DNA of 64,000 nucleotides, taken from contig NZ_CP048817.1 of NCBI RefSeq assembly GCF_014171475.1, forward strand, positions 806,001-870,000. The letters run 5' to 3'. The notes under the pieces are model-generated. The model made no database searches. It saw only the letters and a program-made list of their open reading frames with translations, and had not been told where the DNA came from. A program made the translations under genes and the position numbers. Positions within the stretch are counted from its first letter, which is position 1. Every line of letters starts with the position of its first letter. The DNA is from Sphingomonas sp. So64.6b. Lineage in GTDB: Bacteria > Pseudomonadota > Alphaproteobacteria > Sphingomonadales > Sphingomonadaceae. This document shows positions 16,110 through 23,994 of this stretch, in pieces.

Positions 16110-16895
16110 ATGTTTCTCAAAGGCAAGAGCGCGATCATTACTGGGTCCACATCGGGCATCGGGCTTGCCTATGCCAAGGCGTTCGCCGCCGAGGGCGCGA
16201 GCGTCGTGATCAACGGCTTTGGCGATGCGGGGGAGATCGAGAAGGAACGCGCCGCGCTTGAAGCGACGAGCGGCGCGAAGGCGCTCTACGACGCGGCCGA
16301 CATGACCAAGCCCGACCAGATCGCGGCGATGGTGGCGCGTTGCCATGCCGAGGTCGGCGGGCCGGATATCGTCGTCAACAATGCCGGTATCCAACACGTC
16401 GCCAGAATCGAGGATTTTCCGGCCGACAAGTTCGAGGCGATCATCAAAATCAACCTCACCTCCGCCTGGTATCTGATCCAGGCCGCGGTACCGCACATGA
16501 AAGCGGCGAAATGGGGCCGGATCATCTCGACCGCCTCGGCCCATTCGCTCGTCGCGTCGCCCAACAAATCGGCTTATGTGATGGCCAAGCACGGCATCGC
16601 CGGCCTGACCAAGACGATCGCGCTGGAAACCGCGACCGATGGCATCACCGTCAATTGCATCTCGCCCGGCTATGTCTGGACGCCGCTGGTCGAGGGGCAG
16701 ATTCCCGACACGATGAAGGCGCGTGGGCTGACGCGCGAGCAAGTGATCAACGACGTGCTGCTCGACGCTCAGCCGACCAAGGAATTCGTGACGCCGGAGC
16801 AGGTCGCCGCTTTCGCCCTGTTCCTGTGCGGCGATTCGGCCAAGTCGATCACCGGCGCAAATCTGTCGATCGATGGCGGCTGGACGGCTGCCTGA
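16110..16895 (+). CDS. bdhA: 3-Hydroxybutyrate dehydrogenase
   Basis: 261 residues, a classical short-chain dehydrogenase. TGSTSGIG at residues 11-18 binds NAD, NNAG at 90-93, and the catalytic residues are S143, Y156 and K160. The segment QHVARIEDFP and the C-terminal pattern QPTKEFVTPEQVA with GANLSIDGGW are characteristic of BdhA rather than a generic SDR. It converts (R)-3-hydroxybutyrate to acetoacetate, the step after PHB hydrolysis. A strong ribosome site (GAAGGAG) precedes ATG 16110. Likely in one transcript with the patatin gene. Confidence 0.93.
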   Translation: MFLKGKSAIITGSTSGIGLAYAKAFAAEGASVVINGFGDAGEIEKERAALEATSGAKALYDAADMTKPDQIAAMVARCHAEVGGPDIVVNNAGIQHVARIEDFPADKFEAIIKINLTSAWYLIQAAVPHMKAAKWGRIISTASAHSLVASPNKSAYVMAKHGIAGLTKTIALETATDGITVNCISPGYVWTPLVEGQIPDTMKARGLTREQVINDVLLDAQPTKEFVTPEQVAAFALFLCGDSAKSITGANLSIDGGWTAA

Positions 16896-17029
16896 GCCCA
16901 ACTCTGAACGGGTAAATGCCTGATATGGCTTGGCAAGCCCCGTTATGGCTTGGCAAGGATCGCCAGACGTGGTTCGTTGGCCGGTAGAGGCCCGGAAAAA
17001 CCGGGACGGAAAAAACTGGTCGCGTTTGC

Positions 17030-17659
17030 ATGATGAGATTGGGGTTGGGATTGGCCGCTTGTGCGGCGCTGACGGCGTGCGGTAGCAAGGGCGATCGTCC
17101 CGCCACTGCGGCGGCGCCCGTGACGTTGGATTGGCGGCAAGTGGCGACCGATGCCGATCGCAATCGGTTGCGCAACTGGCGGCAGGCCTGGCTCGCGGCG
17201 CTGACCAAGGCGCGCGCGTCTGGCAACACAAAGGCACTCGCGGCGCAGGGGGAGTTGTTCGAGCCCGATCGTGCCCTGGCCGACGCTCTGCCGCCATCGG
17301 GCGCATATCGCTGCCGTGTGTTCAAGATTGGCTCCAATGGTACGGCGACACGCGATTTTACCGCCTATCCGTGGTTCGAATGCCGCGTCGACGCCGAAGG
17401 CGAAGTGTCGAGCTTCTATAAGACCAGCGGATCGCAGCGCCCGGTGGGGCTGGCGTTTCACGATAGCGATATGCGCGGCGTGTTCCTCGGCACGATGATG
17501 ATCGGCGATGAGACCACCGCGCTCGATTATGGGCGCGACGCCGATCGCGATATGGCTGGGCTGATCGAGCGGGTGGGAGACAAGCGCTGGCGGATCGTGC
17601 TGCCCTATCCGCGCTTCGAATCGATGCTCGACGTGGTGGAGATCGTGCCGGTTAGTTAG
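17030..17659 (+). CDS. DUF4893 lipoprotein
   Basis: 209 residues. The N-terminus MMRLGLGLAACAALTACGS is a lipoprotein signal with the lipobox LTAC, so the mature protein should be anchored by Cys17. The body matches DUF4893: TLDWRQVATDADRNRLRNWR, GAYRCRVFKIG, and a C-terminal YPRFESMLDVVEIVPV. The function is unknown; the family is typical of sphingomonads. Its stop overlaps the convergent CDF transporter stop by a few bases. Confidence 0.85.
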   Translation: MMRLGLGLAACAALTACGSKGDRPATAAAPVTLDWRQVATDADRNRLRNWRQAWLAALTKARASGNTKALAAQGELFEPDRALADALPPSGAYRCRVFKIGSNGTATRDFTAYPWFECRVDAEGEVSSFYKTSGSQRPVGLAFHDSDMRGVFLGTMMIGDETTALDYGRDADRDMAGLIERVGDKRWRIVLPYPRFESMLDVVEIVPVS

Positions 17660-18609
17660 GGCGTTTTCGGCTCGACCTTGATGCGCGGCGCGTTCTCGGC
17701 CTTTTCCGGGCGGATATAGATTGACGACAGCATCGGCTCCGCCGCCTTCAGGTCCGTCTCGATATGTTCGATCAGCGTCTCCGCCTCGCCCATCGTCACG
17801 GCATCGCAAAAATCGGCGCTGATCGCGACGAAGATCGAATTGGGTGCGGTGTGGATCGTGCGGACATGATTGACCGCAGTGACCTGCGGATAACCGTCAA
17901 CGATCGCACGGACCCTGGCGACGATCGCGGCGTCGGCGCCTTCGCCGATCAGCAGCCCCTTGGCTTCGCGCGCCAGAAGGACGGCAACCAGCGCAAGCAC
18001 GGCACCGATCGCTATCGAGGCGATGCCGTCGAGCCGCGCATCGTTGAAATAATGACTGGCCCAAATGCCGATAGCGGCAATGATCAGGCCGGCCAGCGCA
18101 GCGCTGTCCTCGAATAGCACGATGAAGCCGGCCGGATCCTTCGATGCGCGAACTGACTGCCACCAGCTGACCTCGCCTCGTGTTAGGTTGAATTCGCGCA
18201 TCGCGATGAACCATGATGTCCCCTCCAGCGCGAAGGCGACGCCGAGAACGACATAGTTGAGCGTCGGGTTGGACAGCGCCTCGGGGTGAATGAAATGCTC
18301 ATAACCCTCATAGACCGAGATGCCCGCACCGATCGCGAAGATCAGGATCGCGACGACGAACGCCCAGAAATAAAGCTCGCGACCATAACCGAACGGATGG
18401 TCCTCATCGGGCGGACGCTTGCCGCGATGCTGGCCGTAGAGCAGCAATATCTGGTTGAGACTGTCGACGACCGAGTGAAAACCCTCGGTCAGCATCGATG
18501 ACGACCCCGAAATGCCCGCCGCGATAAACTTGGCAACCGCGATGCCGAGATTGGCGGCGAGCGCGGCCAGGACGACCAGATTGGAGCCGCCTTCTTTCAC
18601 TGTCGACAT
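17656..18609 (-). CDS. Cation diffusion facilitator family transporter
   Basis: 317 residues. The N-terminal membrane domain has about six spans; the first (LAANLGIAVAKFIAAGISGSS) and the loop MLTEGFHSVVDSLNQILLLYG carry the CDF metal-site pattern, here with HxxxD. A cytoplasmic domain from about residue 215 (EGADAAIVARVRAIV) closes the protein. CDF proteins export divalent metals such as Zn, Fe, Mn or Cd by proton antiport. The metal cannot be told. The region upstream forms a large potential RNA structure, described separately. Confidence 0.92.
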   Translation of the reverse strand: MSTVKEGGSNLVVLAALAANLGIAVAKFIAAGISGSSSMLTEGFHSVVDSLNQILLLYGQHRGKRPPDEDHPFGYGRELYFWAFVVAILIFAIGAGISVYEGYEHFIHPEALSNPTLNYVVLGVAFALEGTSWFIAMREFNLTRGEVSWWQSVRASKDPAGFIVLFEDSAALAGLIIAAIGIWASHYFNDARLDGIASIAIGAVLALVAVLLAREAKGLLIGEGADAAIVARVRAIVDGYPQVTAVNHVRTIHTAPNSIFVAISADFCDAVTMGEAETLIEHIETDLKAAEPMLSSIYIRPEKAENAPRIKVEPKTP

Positions 18610-18775
18610 TGCCGGCTCCCTGCTGGTGGTCCGCCTTATGCGCCGGACGGGGGGAGCGCCAACGGAAATGCCCGCCGCGATGGTACGCGGCGGGCATCCT
18701 TTCCTCCCCAGGAAACTCTCAACGACCGATGCTTGGGCGGTGGGGATTTTACAATCCGTTCAACCGCCATCGTCA
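18610..18775 (-). promoter_or_regulatory. Promoter and structured 5' leader of the CDF transporter gene
   Basis: On the minus strand a possible promoter (TTGACG, 17 bases, TGTAAA) lies near 18750-18778. The leader then holds a perfect 12-bp stem with a six-base loop (18668-18697, arms ATGCCCGCCGCG and its complement), enclosed by GGGGAG and CTCCCC that can pair around it, and a further small hairpin GTCCG/CGGAC close to the start codon. It resembles a cis-acting RNA more than a terminator because no T run follows. I could not match it to a named riboswitch. Confidence 0.4.
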
Positions 18776-18928
18776 AGCTCGAGGAGGAATTCGTATAAAT
18801 AACCGGCATGTGCCAGCATTAACCGCCCGGGTCGAAGGTCAAGTTGTGGTCGTTGCTTGGCCAATCGCTTGTGCTCTTGTAAAGATATGACAGGGTGGCG
18901 CCGGGCGCGGGATCATGGAGTCGGGATT

Positions 18929-20317
18929 ATGGTGGATCGCAAGCTTTTTGCCGGACATGCGGTGCGGCGGTTGCGGCGTCAGGCCGGGCTTACCCAGGCG
19001 GCGATGTCCGAGGTGCTGACGATCAGTCCGAGCTATCTCAATCTGGTCGAGAAAAACCAGCGGCCCTTGTCGGCGTCGCTATTGGTCAAGCTCGCGGAAT
19101 CGTTCGATTTCGATCCACGCGCCTTGGCGGCTGGCGAGCCGGGTGGTGGCGAATCCGCGATCCGACGGCGGCTTGCCGATCCGATCTTCGCCGATCTGGA
19201 AATCGACCGTAACGAGATCGAGGAATGGTTGGCCGGCGCGCCTGGTGGCGCTGAGGCCTTTGCGCGCGCCTATGACCGGATCGGGGCGGGCGGCGAGGCT
19301 GTAGGGGCGGCAGCAGTCGATCCGTTCGCGGAGGTACGGCGCGAGATCGAGCGATGGCGCGGCCATTTTGCCGACCTCGACGGTGCGGCCGAAGGCGTGG
19401 CCGACGAATTGCGGCTTGGCGCTGGCGACCTTTATGGCGCGATCGCCGAACGGTTGCGCGTCAAGCACCAGCTGACCATTCGCGTATTGCCGGTCGACGT
19501 CATGCCGGACCTGCTACGCCGTACGGACCTTCATGCCCGGCAATTGCAGTTGAGCGAAACGCTCGATCCCGCCTCCCGCACCTTTGCCGCCGCTTATCAA
19601 CTCGCGCAGATCGAAGCGCGTGGTGAGATCGAAGCGCTGGCCAAGGGTGCGGGCTTTGCCGAACGGCCGGCCGAGCGGCTCTACCGCCGTCATCTGACCG
19701 GCTATTTCGCCGCGGCGGTGATGATGCCCTATGCCCGCTTCCTGCGTGCGTGTGAGGCGACCGGTTATGATCTCGAGCTGTTGCAGCGGCGCTTCGGCGT
19801 CGGGTTCGAACAGATCGCGCACCGGTTGACAACGTTGCAGCGGGTCGGCGCGCGCGGCTTGCCGTTCTTCATGGTGCGGATCGACCGGGCCGGACAGGCC
19901 TCGAAGCGCTTTTCGGGCGCAAGCGGGTCGCCGCTGGCGGAAGCCGATGGGCGCTGTCCGCTTTGGCGGTTGCACCATGCGTTCGATCGTCCCGGCACAC
20001 TCGCCGTGCAACTGGTCGAGCTGGAAGATGCGACGCGCTGGCTTACTTTGGCGCGGACGGTGACGCCGCAGGGACGGCGCTATGGTGCGGTTCCGGCGGA
20101 GTTCGCCGTTGGGCTTGGGGTCGCTGCCGAGCATGCGAGACCATTGGCTGTCGCCCGCGGCATCGATCTGCAGGGGGAGGCGGCGCTGATTGGCCTTGGT
20201 TGCCGCGCCTGTTTGCGGAGCGGCTGTCCACAGCGGTCGATGCCGCCGTATGGGCGGGTGCTGGCCATGAACGAACGCGAGCGTGGCGTCAGCGCTTTCA
20301 CTTTTGCCGGAGATTGA
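18929..20317 (+). CDS. XRE/ImmA-IrrE-type regulator of short-chain fatty acyl metabolism (ScfR/RamB-like)
   Basis: 462 residues from ATG 18929. An XRE helix-turn-helix occupies about residues 5-62 (RRLRRQAGLTQAAMSEVL, SPSYLNLVEKNQRPLS). The middle has an ImmA/IrrE-like fold but no clear HExxH. The C-terminal DUF2083 domain ends with a cysteine cluster GCRACLRSGCPQRSMPP. This arrangement is that of the ScfR/RamB/PrpC-regulator group controlling glyoxylate and methylcitrate genes in response to acyl-CoA. Isocitrate lyase lies two genes downstream, which fits that role. Direct control of it is an inference. Confidence 0.88.
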   Translation: MVDRKLFAGHAVRRLRRQAGLTQAAMSEVLTISPSYLNLVEKNQRPLSASLLVKLAESFDFDPRALAAGEPGGGESAIRRRLADPIFADLEIDRNEIEEWLAGAPGGAEAFARAYDRIGAGGEAVGAAAVDPFAEVRREIERWRGHFADLDGAAEGVADELRLGAGDLYGAIAERLRVKHQLTIRVLPVDVMPDLLRRTDLHARQLQLSETLDPASRTFAAAYQLAQIEARGEIEALAKGAGFAERPAERLYRRHLTGYFAAAVMMPYARFLRACEATGYDLELLQRRFGVGFEQIAHRLTTLQRVGARGLPFFMVRIDRAGQASKRFSGASGSPLAEADGRCPLWRLHHAFDRPGTLAVQLVELEDATRWLTLARTVTPQGRRYGAVPAEFAVGLGVAAEHARPLAVARGIDLQGEAALIGLGCRACLRSGCPQRSMPPYGRVLAMNERERGVSAFTFAGD

Positions 20318-20416
20318 CTGGCGTTGAGAGTGTTGGAACCGATCCGGGGGCGATGACGAATTTCTCACTGACACGCGGTGGAAAACTGCTAGTCAGAGGA
20401 AATCGGGGAGAAAATC

Positions 20417-21871
20417 ATGAAACGTCATCGGCTTGGCGCAATTCTGGGTATGGCTGCGATGGCGTCGGCCTGCGGCGGGGGTGGCACCGGGGCTACGGGT
20501 GGTTCCTCAGTCGCGACGCCGACACCCACGCCGACGGCCACATCAACGCCAACCCCGACCGCAGGGACGTGCTCGCTGCGCGATCGGCAGGATTGGGCGG
20601 CGGCTCAGCTGCGCGAATGGTATCTCTTCCCGGAAACGTTACCCGCCAGCCTCGACCCTTCACCTTATAGCACGGTCGATGCCTATATCGATGCGCTGAC
20701 CGCGAGCGCGCGCAGCCAGCGGCGCGATCGATACTTCACCTATCTTACCTCGATTGCCGAAGAAAATGCATTTTACGCATCGGGGTCGAGTGCGGGTTTC
20801 GGCTTCCGTCTTGGCTTCGATCCTTCCAACCGCCTGTTCATCGCGGAAGCGTTCGAGAATGCCCCGGCCCAGCTTGCCGGTGCAGGGCGCGGTACCGAGA
20901 TCGTGGCCATCGGCACGACCACCGCCAATCTTCGCTCGGTCAGCGCGATCGTCGCGACCGAAGGGGGCAACGGCATCGTCAACGCGCTTGGGCCAGACAC
21001 TGTGGGCACGGCGCGCGTGCTGCAATTGTCGGGCGCGGGGGGCAATCGCACCGTTACCCTGACCAAGACCGAATATGACATTCAGCCGATATCGCCGACC
21101 TATGGCGCGCAGGTGATAAACGATGGCGGCCGCAAGGTCGGCTATGTCAATCTCCGCACTTTCATCAGCACCGCCGACCCGGCGCTTCGCACCGCCTTCG
21201 CAAATTTCCGCGCGCAGGGCGTGACCGAGGTGATTGTCGATCTCCGTTACAATGGCGGCGGCCTGGTCTCGATCGCGGAGTTGTTCGGGGACTTGCTGGG
21301 GCGCAATCGGTCGACCTCGGACGTGCTTGGCTACACCAGTTTTAGGCCCGAAAAATCGGCCGAAAATGATACGCGTAATTTCATGACACAGCCGGAATCG
21401 ATTGCGCCCGCGAAGATTGCCTTTATCGGTACTGGTGGAACAGCTTCGGCCAGCGAGTTCGTGATCAATGCAATGATCCCGTACCTCCATGCCAATGCCG
21501 GCCTGATCGGCACCAACACTTATGGCAAGCCGGTTGGCCAGATTGCGATCGATCGGTCCGCGTGTGACGATCGTTTCCGTGTAATCGCCTTCGCAATACA
21601 GAATTCGGCGCGTCAGGGGGCTTATTATAACGGCCTTGCGGGCACGGTCGAGGCGAGCTGTCAGGCGCCCGACGACATCGGTTACCAACTCGGCGATCCG
21701 CGCGAGGCATCGACGCGCCAGGCGCTCGACTTCCTCGCCGGGCGAAGCTGTACGCCGATTTCGGCGGCGGTCGCGGCCACCCAGCGTGCGCAATCGGCCG
21801 AAAGCCAGCGGGAGTTGCTTATGCCGACGCGACCGAGCACCGCTCAGCGCGAAGTGCCAGGTCTGTTCTAA
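20417..21871 (+). CDS. S41 family C-terminal-processing-type peptidase, lipoprotein
   Basis: 484 residues. The N-terminus has a lipoprotein signal with lipobox SAC at about residues 16-18 and then a Thr/Pro linker (PTPTPTATSTPTPT). A weak PDZ-like region (about 120-190) precedes the S41 core: VGYVNLRTF, VIVDLRYNGGG, and IAFIGTGGTASASEFVINAM, where TASAS holds the nucleophilic serine. The family cleaves periplasmic proteins from their C-termini. ATG 20417 follows GGGGAG. It sits between the ScfR-like regulator and isocitrate lyase without evident functional link. Confidence 0.9.
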   Translation: MKRHRLGAILGMAAMASACGGGGTGATGGSSVATPTPTPTATSTPTPTAGTCSLRDRQDWAAAQLREWYLFPETLPASLDPSPYSTVDAYIDALTASARSQRRDRYFTYLTSIAEENAFYASGSSAGFGFRLGFDPSNRLFIAEAFENAPAQLAGAGRGTEIVAIGTTTANLRSVSAIVATEGGNGIVNALGPDTVGTARVLQLSGAGGNRTVTLTKTEYDIQPISPTYGAQVINDGGRKVGYVNLRTFISTADPALRTAFANFRAQGVTEVIVDLRYNGGGLVSIAELFGDLLGRNRSTSDVLGYTSFRPEKSAENDTRNFMTQPESIAPAKIAFIGTGGTASASEFVINAMIPYLHANAGLIGTNTYGKPVGQIAIDRSACDDRFRVIAFAIQNSARQGAYYNGLAGTVEASCQAPDDIGYQLGDPREASTRQALDFLAGRSCTPISAAVAATQRAQSAESQRELLMPTRPSTAQREVPGLF

Positions 21872-22016
21872 GGCGCTTGCTCCCTGTAAAATATTTACAA
21901 CATTACGGAGAACGTTGGCTGTGCGTGACAGATAAACCCGTTCGGGCAGCGAATCTCGCTGTGGTGTGATGTAAATCTGTCTATCTTTGCGTCATTCAAT
22001 GACGCGGGAAGACCTC

Positions 22017-23612
22017 ATGACCTACCAGAACCACATCACGCAAACGGCTCAGCTGATCAAAAGCCAGAACGGCGCCTGGGACGGGATCGACGCGGAAGCC
22101 GTCGCGCGGATGCGGGTACAGAACCGTTTCCAGACCGGGCTCGATATTGCGCGCTACAACGCAGCGATCATGCGCAAGGATATGGCGGCCTATGATGCCG
22201 ATCCGGCCAACTACACCCAGTCGCTGGGCTGCTGGCATGGATTCATCGCTCAGCAGAAGATGATCAGCATCAAGAAGCATTTTGGATCGACCGAGCGTCG
22301 TTATCTCTATCTGTCGGGCTGGATGATCGCCGCGCTGCGTTCCGAATTCGGTCCGCTGCCCGATCAATCGATGCATGAGAAGACCAGCGTTCCGGCGTTG
22401 ATCGAGGAACTCTATACCTTCCTGCGTCAGGCCGATGCGCGCGAGTTGGGCGGCATGTTCCGAGAAATCGACGCGGCGCGCGACTCCGGTGACGAAGTGG
22501 CCGAGCAGCGACTCCTTCAGGCGGTAGAAAATTACCAGACGCACGTCGTGCCGATCATTGCCGATATCGATGCCGGCTTCGGTAATGCCGAGGCGACCTA
22601 TCTGCTCGCCAGGAAGATGATCGAGGCGGGCGCGTGTGCGCTGCAAATCGAGAACCAGGTCAGCGACGAAAAACAATGCGGCCATCAGGACGGCAAAGTC
22701 ACGGTGCCGCATGAGGACTTTCTGGCGAAGGTTCGGGCATGCCGCTACGCCTTCCTCGAGCTTGGCGTCGAGGACGGCATCATCGTCACGCGTACCGACT
22801 CGCTCGGCGCCGGCCTGACCAAGCAGATCGCGGTGAGCAAGGAACCGGGCGATCTCGGCGACCAGTATAATTCGTTCCTCGATTGCGAGGAGATCGATCC
22901 GAGCACGGCGCGTAACGGCGATGTGATTCTCAATCGCGACGGCAAGCTGTTGCGTCCGAAGCGCCTGCCGTCGAACCTGTTCCAGTTCCGCGCCGGCACT
23001 GGTGAGGATCGCTGCGTACTCGATTGCATCAATTCGCTGCAGCATGGTGCCGACCTGTTGTGGATCGAGACCGAGAAGCCACATATCGAGCAGATCGCCG
23101 GCATGGTCGATCGCATCCGCGAGGTCATTCCGAACGCCAAGCTGGTCTATAACAACTCGCCATCATTCAACTGGACGCTGAATTTCCGCCAGCAGGTGTT
23201 CGATGCCTGGGCTGCCGAAGGCAAGGATGTGTCGGCCTATGATCGCGCCAAGCTGATGAGCGTCGATTATGACGGCACGACACTGGGCGACGAAGCCGAT
23301 GAGCGGATCCGAACTTTCCAGGCGGATTCGGCCAAGCGCGCGGGTATCTTCCATCACCTGATCACGCTGCCGACCTATCACACCGCGGCACTGTCGACCG
23401 ACAATCTCGCCAAGGAATATTTCGGCGACCAAGGCATGCTCGGTTACGTCAGGGGCGTGCAGCGCAAGGAAATCCGCGAGGGCATCGCCTGTGTGAAGCA
23501 TCAGAACATGTCGGGCTCCGACATTGGTGACGATCACAAGGAGTATTTCGCCGGTGAGGCTGCGCTGAAAGCGGGCGGCGCGCACAATACGATGAACCAA
23601 TTCGCCGCCTGA
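22017..23612 (+). CDS. aceA: Isocitrate lyase
   Basis: 531 residues. The sequence is of the longer Pseudomonas-type isocitrate lyase: the catalytic loop reads KQCGHQDGK at residues 219-227 (C221 catalytic), where the shorter E. coli form has KKCGH. DIDAGFGN (metal site), RTDSLGAGLTKQIAV and YNNSPSFNW are also present. It splits isocitrate into glyoxylate and succinate for growth on acetate or fatty acids. I took ATG 22017 rather than 21987 since homologues start MxYQ; GGAAG precedes it. A terminator follows at 23674-23701. Confidence 0.96.
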   Translation: MTYQNHITQTAQLIKSQNGAWDGIDAEAVARMRVQNRFQTGLDIARYNAAIMRKDMAAYDADPANYTQSLGCWHGFIAQQKMISIKKHFGSTERRYLYLSGWMIAALRSEFGPLPDQSMHEKTSVPALIEELYTFLRQADARELGGMFREIDAARDSGDEVAEQRLLQAVENYQTHVVPIIADIDAGFGNAEATYLLARKMIEAGACALQIENQVSDEKQCGHQDGKVTVPHEDFLAKVRACRYAFLELGVEDGIIVTRTDSLGAGLTKQIAVSKEPGDLGDQYNSFLDCEEIDPSTARNGDVILNRDGKLLRPKRLPSNLFQFRAGTGEDRCVLDCINSLQHGADLLWIETEKPHIEQIAGMVDRIREVIPNAKLVYNNSPSFNWTLNFRQQVFDAWAAEGKDVSAYDRAKLMSVDYDGTTLGDEADERIRTFQADSAKRAGIFHHLITLPTYHTAALSTDNLAKEYFGDQGMLGYVRGVQRKEIREGIACVKHQNMSGSDIGDDHKEYFAGEAALKAGGAHNTMNQFAA

Positions 23613-23673
23613 CGGCGACTGGGAACCAGTTCGCATCATAAGCGAACGGTACATCTCCTCGGGAGAGGATGGG

Positions 23674-23701
23674 GAGGCCCGGTGCGAGAGCGCCGGGCCT
23701 C
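23674..23701 (+). terminator. Intrinsic terminator-like hairpin after aceA
   Basis: GAGGCCCGG pairs perfectly with CCGGGCCTC around ten bases, followed by TTGCGTT, a weak T tract. Confidence 0.65.
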
Positions 23702-23910
23702 TTGCGTTCGATAACAGCGCTGTGAAGCCTTCGCGGTCGAGCCTCGAATGGGTCGCCGCTGGCCCTGCGATGTGACTTGATTGCCACGCTCTCAGCAATC
23801 TTTCGTTACACGACCGACCTGTCACGAATAGGTCATAATCGCGGCCTAGCGGCTCGATCGAGCGAGAGGTTCACAACTGCACGAGACGGTAATGTCCTGC
23901 GGGAGGCCAT

Positions 23911-23961
23911 ATGAAAGTGGCTTTCACGCTGGCGTATCCGCGCGTGCCGTCTGGGCCTTAG
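23911..23961 (+). other. Possible 16-codon leader peptide upstream of the TonB receptor
   Basis: ATG 23911 follows a good ribosome site (GGGAGG, spacing four) and encodes MKVAFTLAYPRVPSGP before TAG 23959. It ends 33 bases before the receptor start. The first codons also form a small hairpin (GAAAG/CTTTC). It could be a leader peptide or chance; the surrounding 380 bases hold no other gene. Confidence 0.25.
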
Positions 23962-23994
23962 CGATCCGTCATTTTCCTGGTTAGGGGTCCTTCA

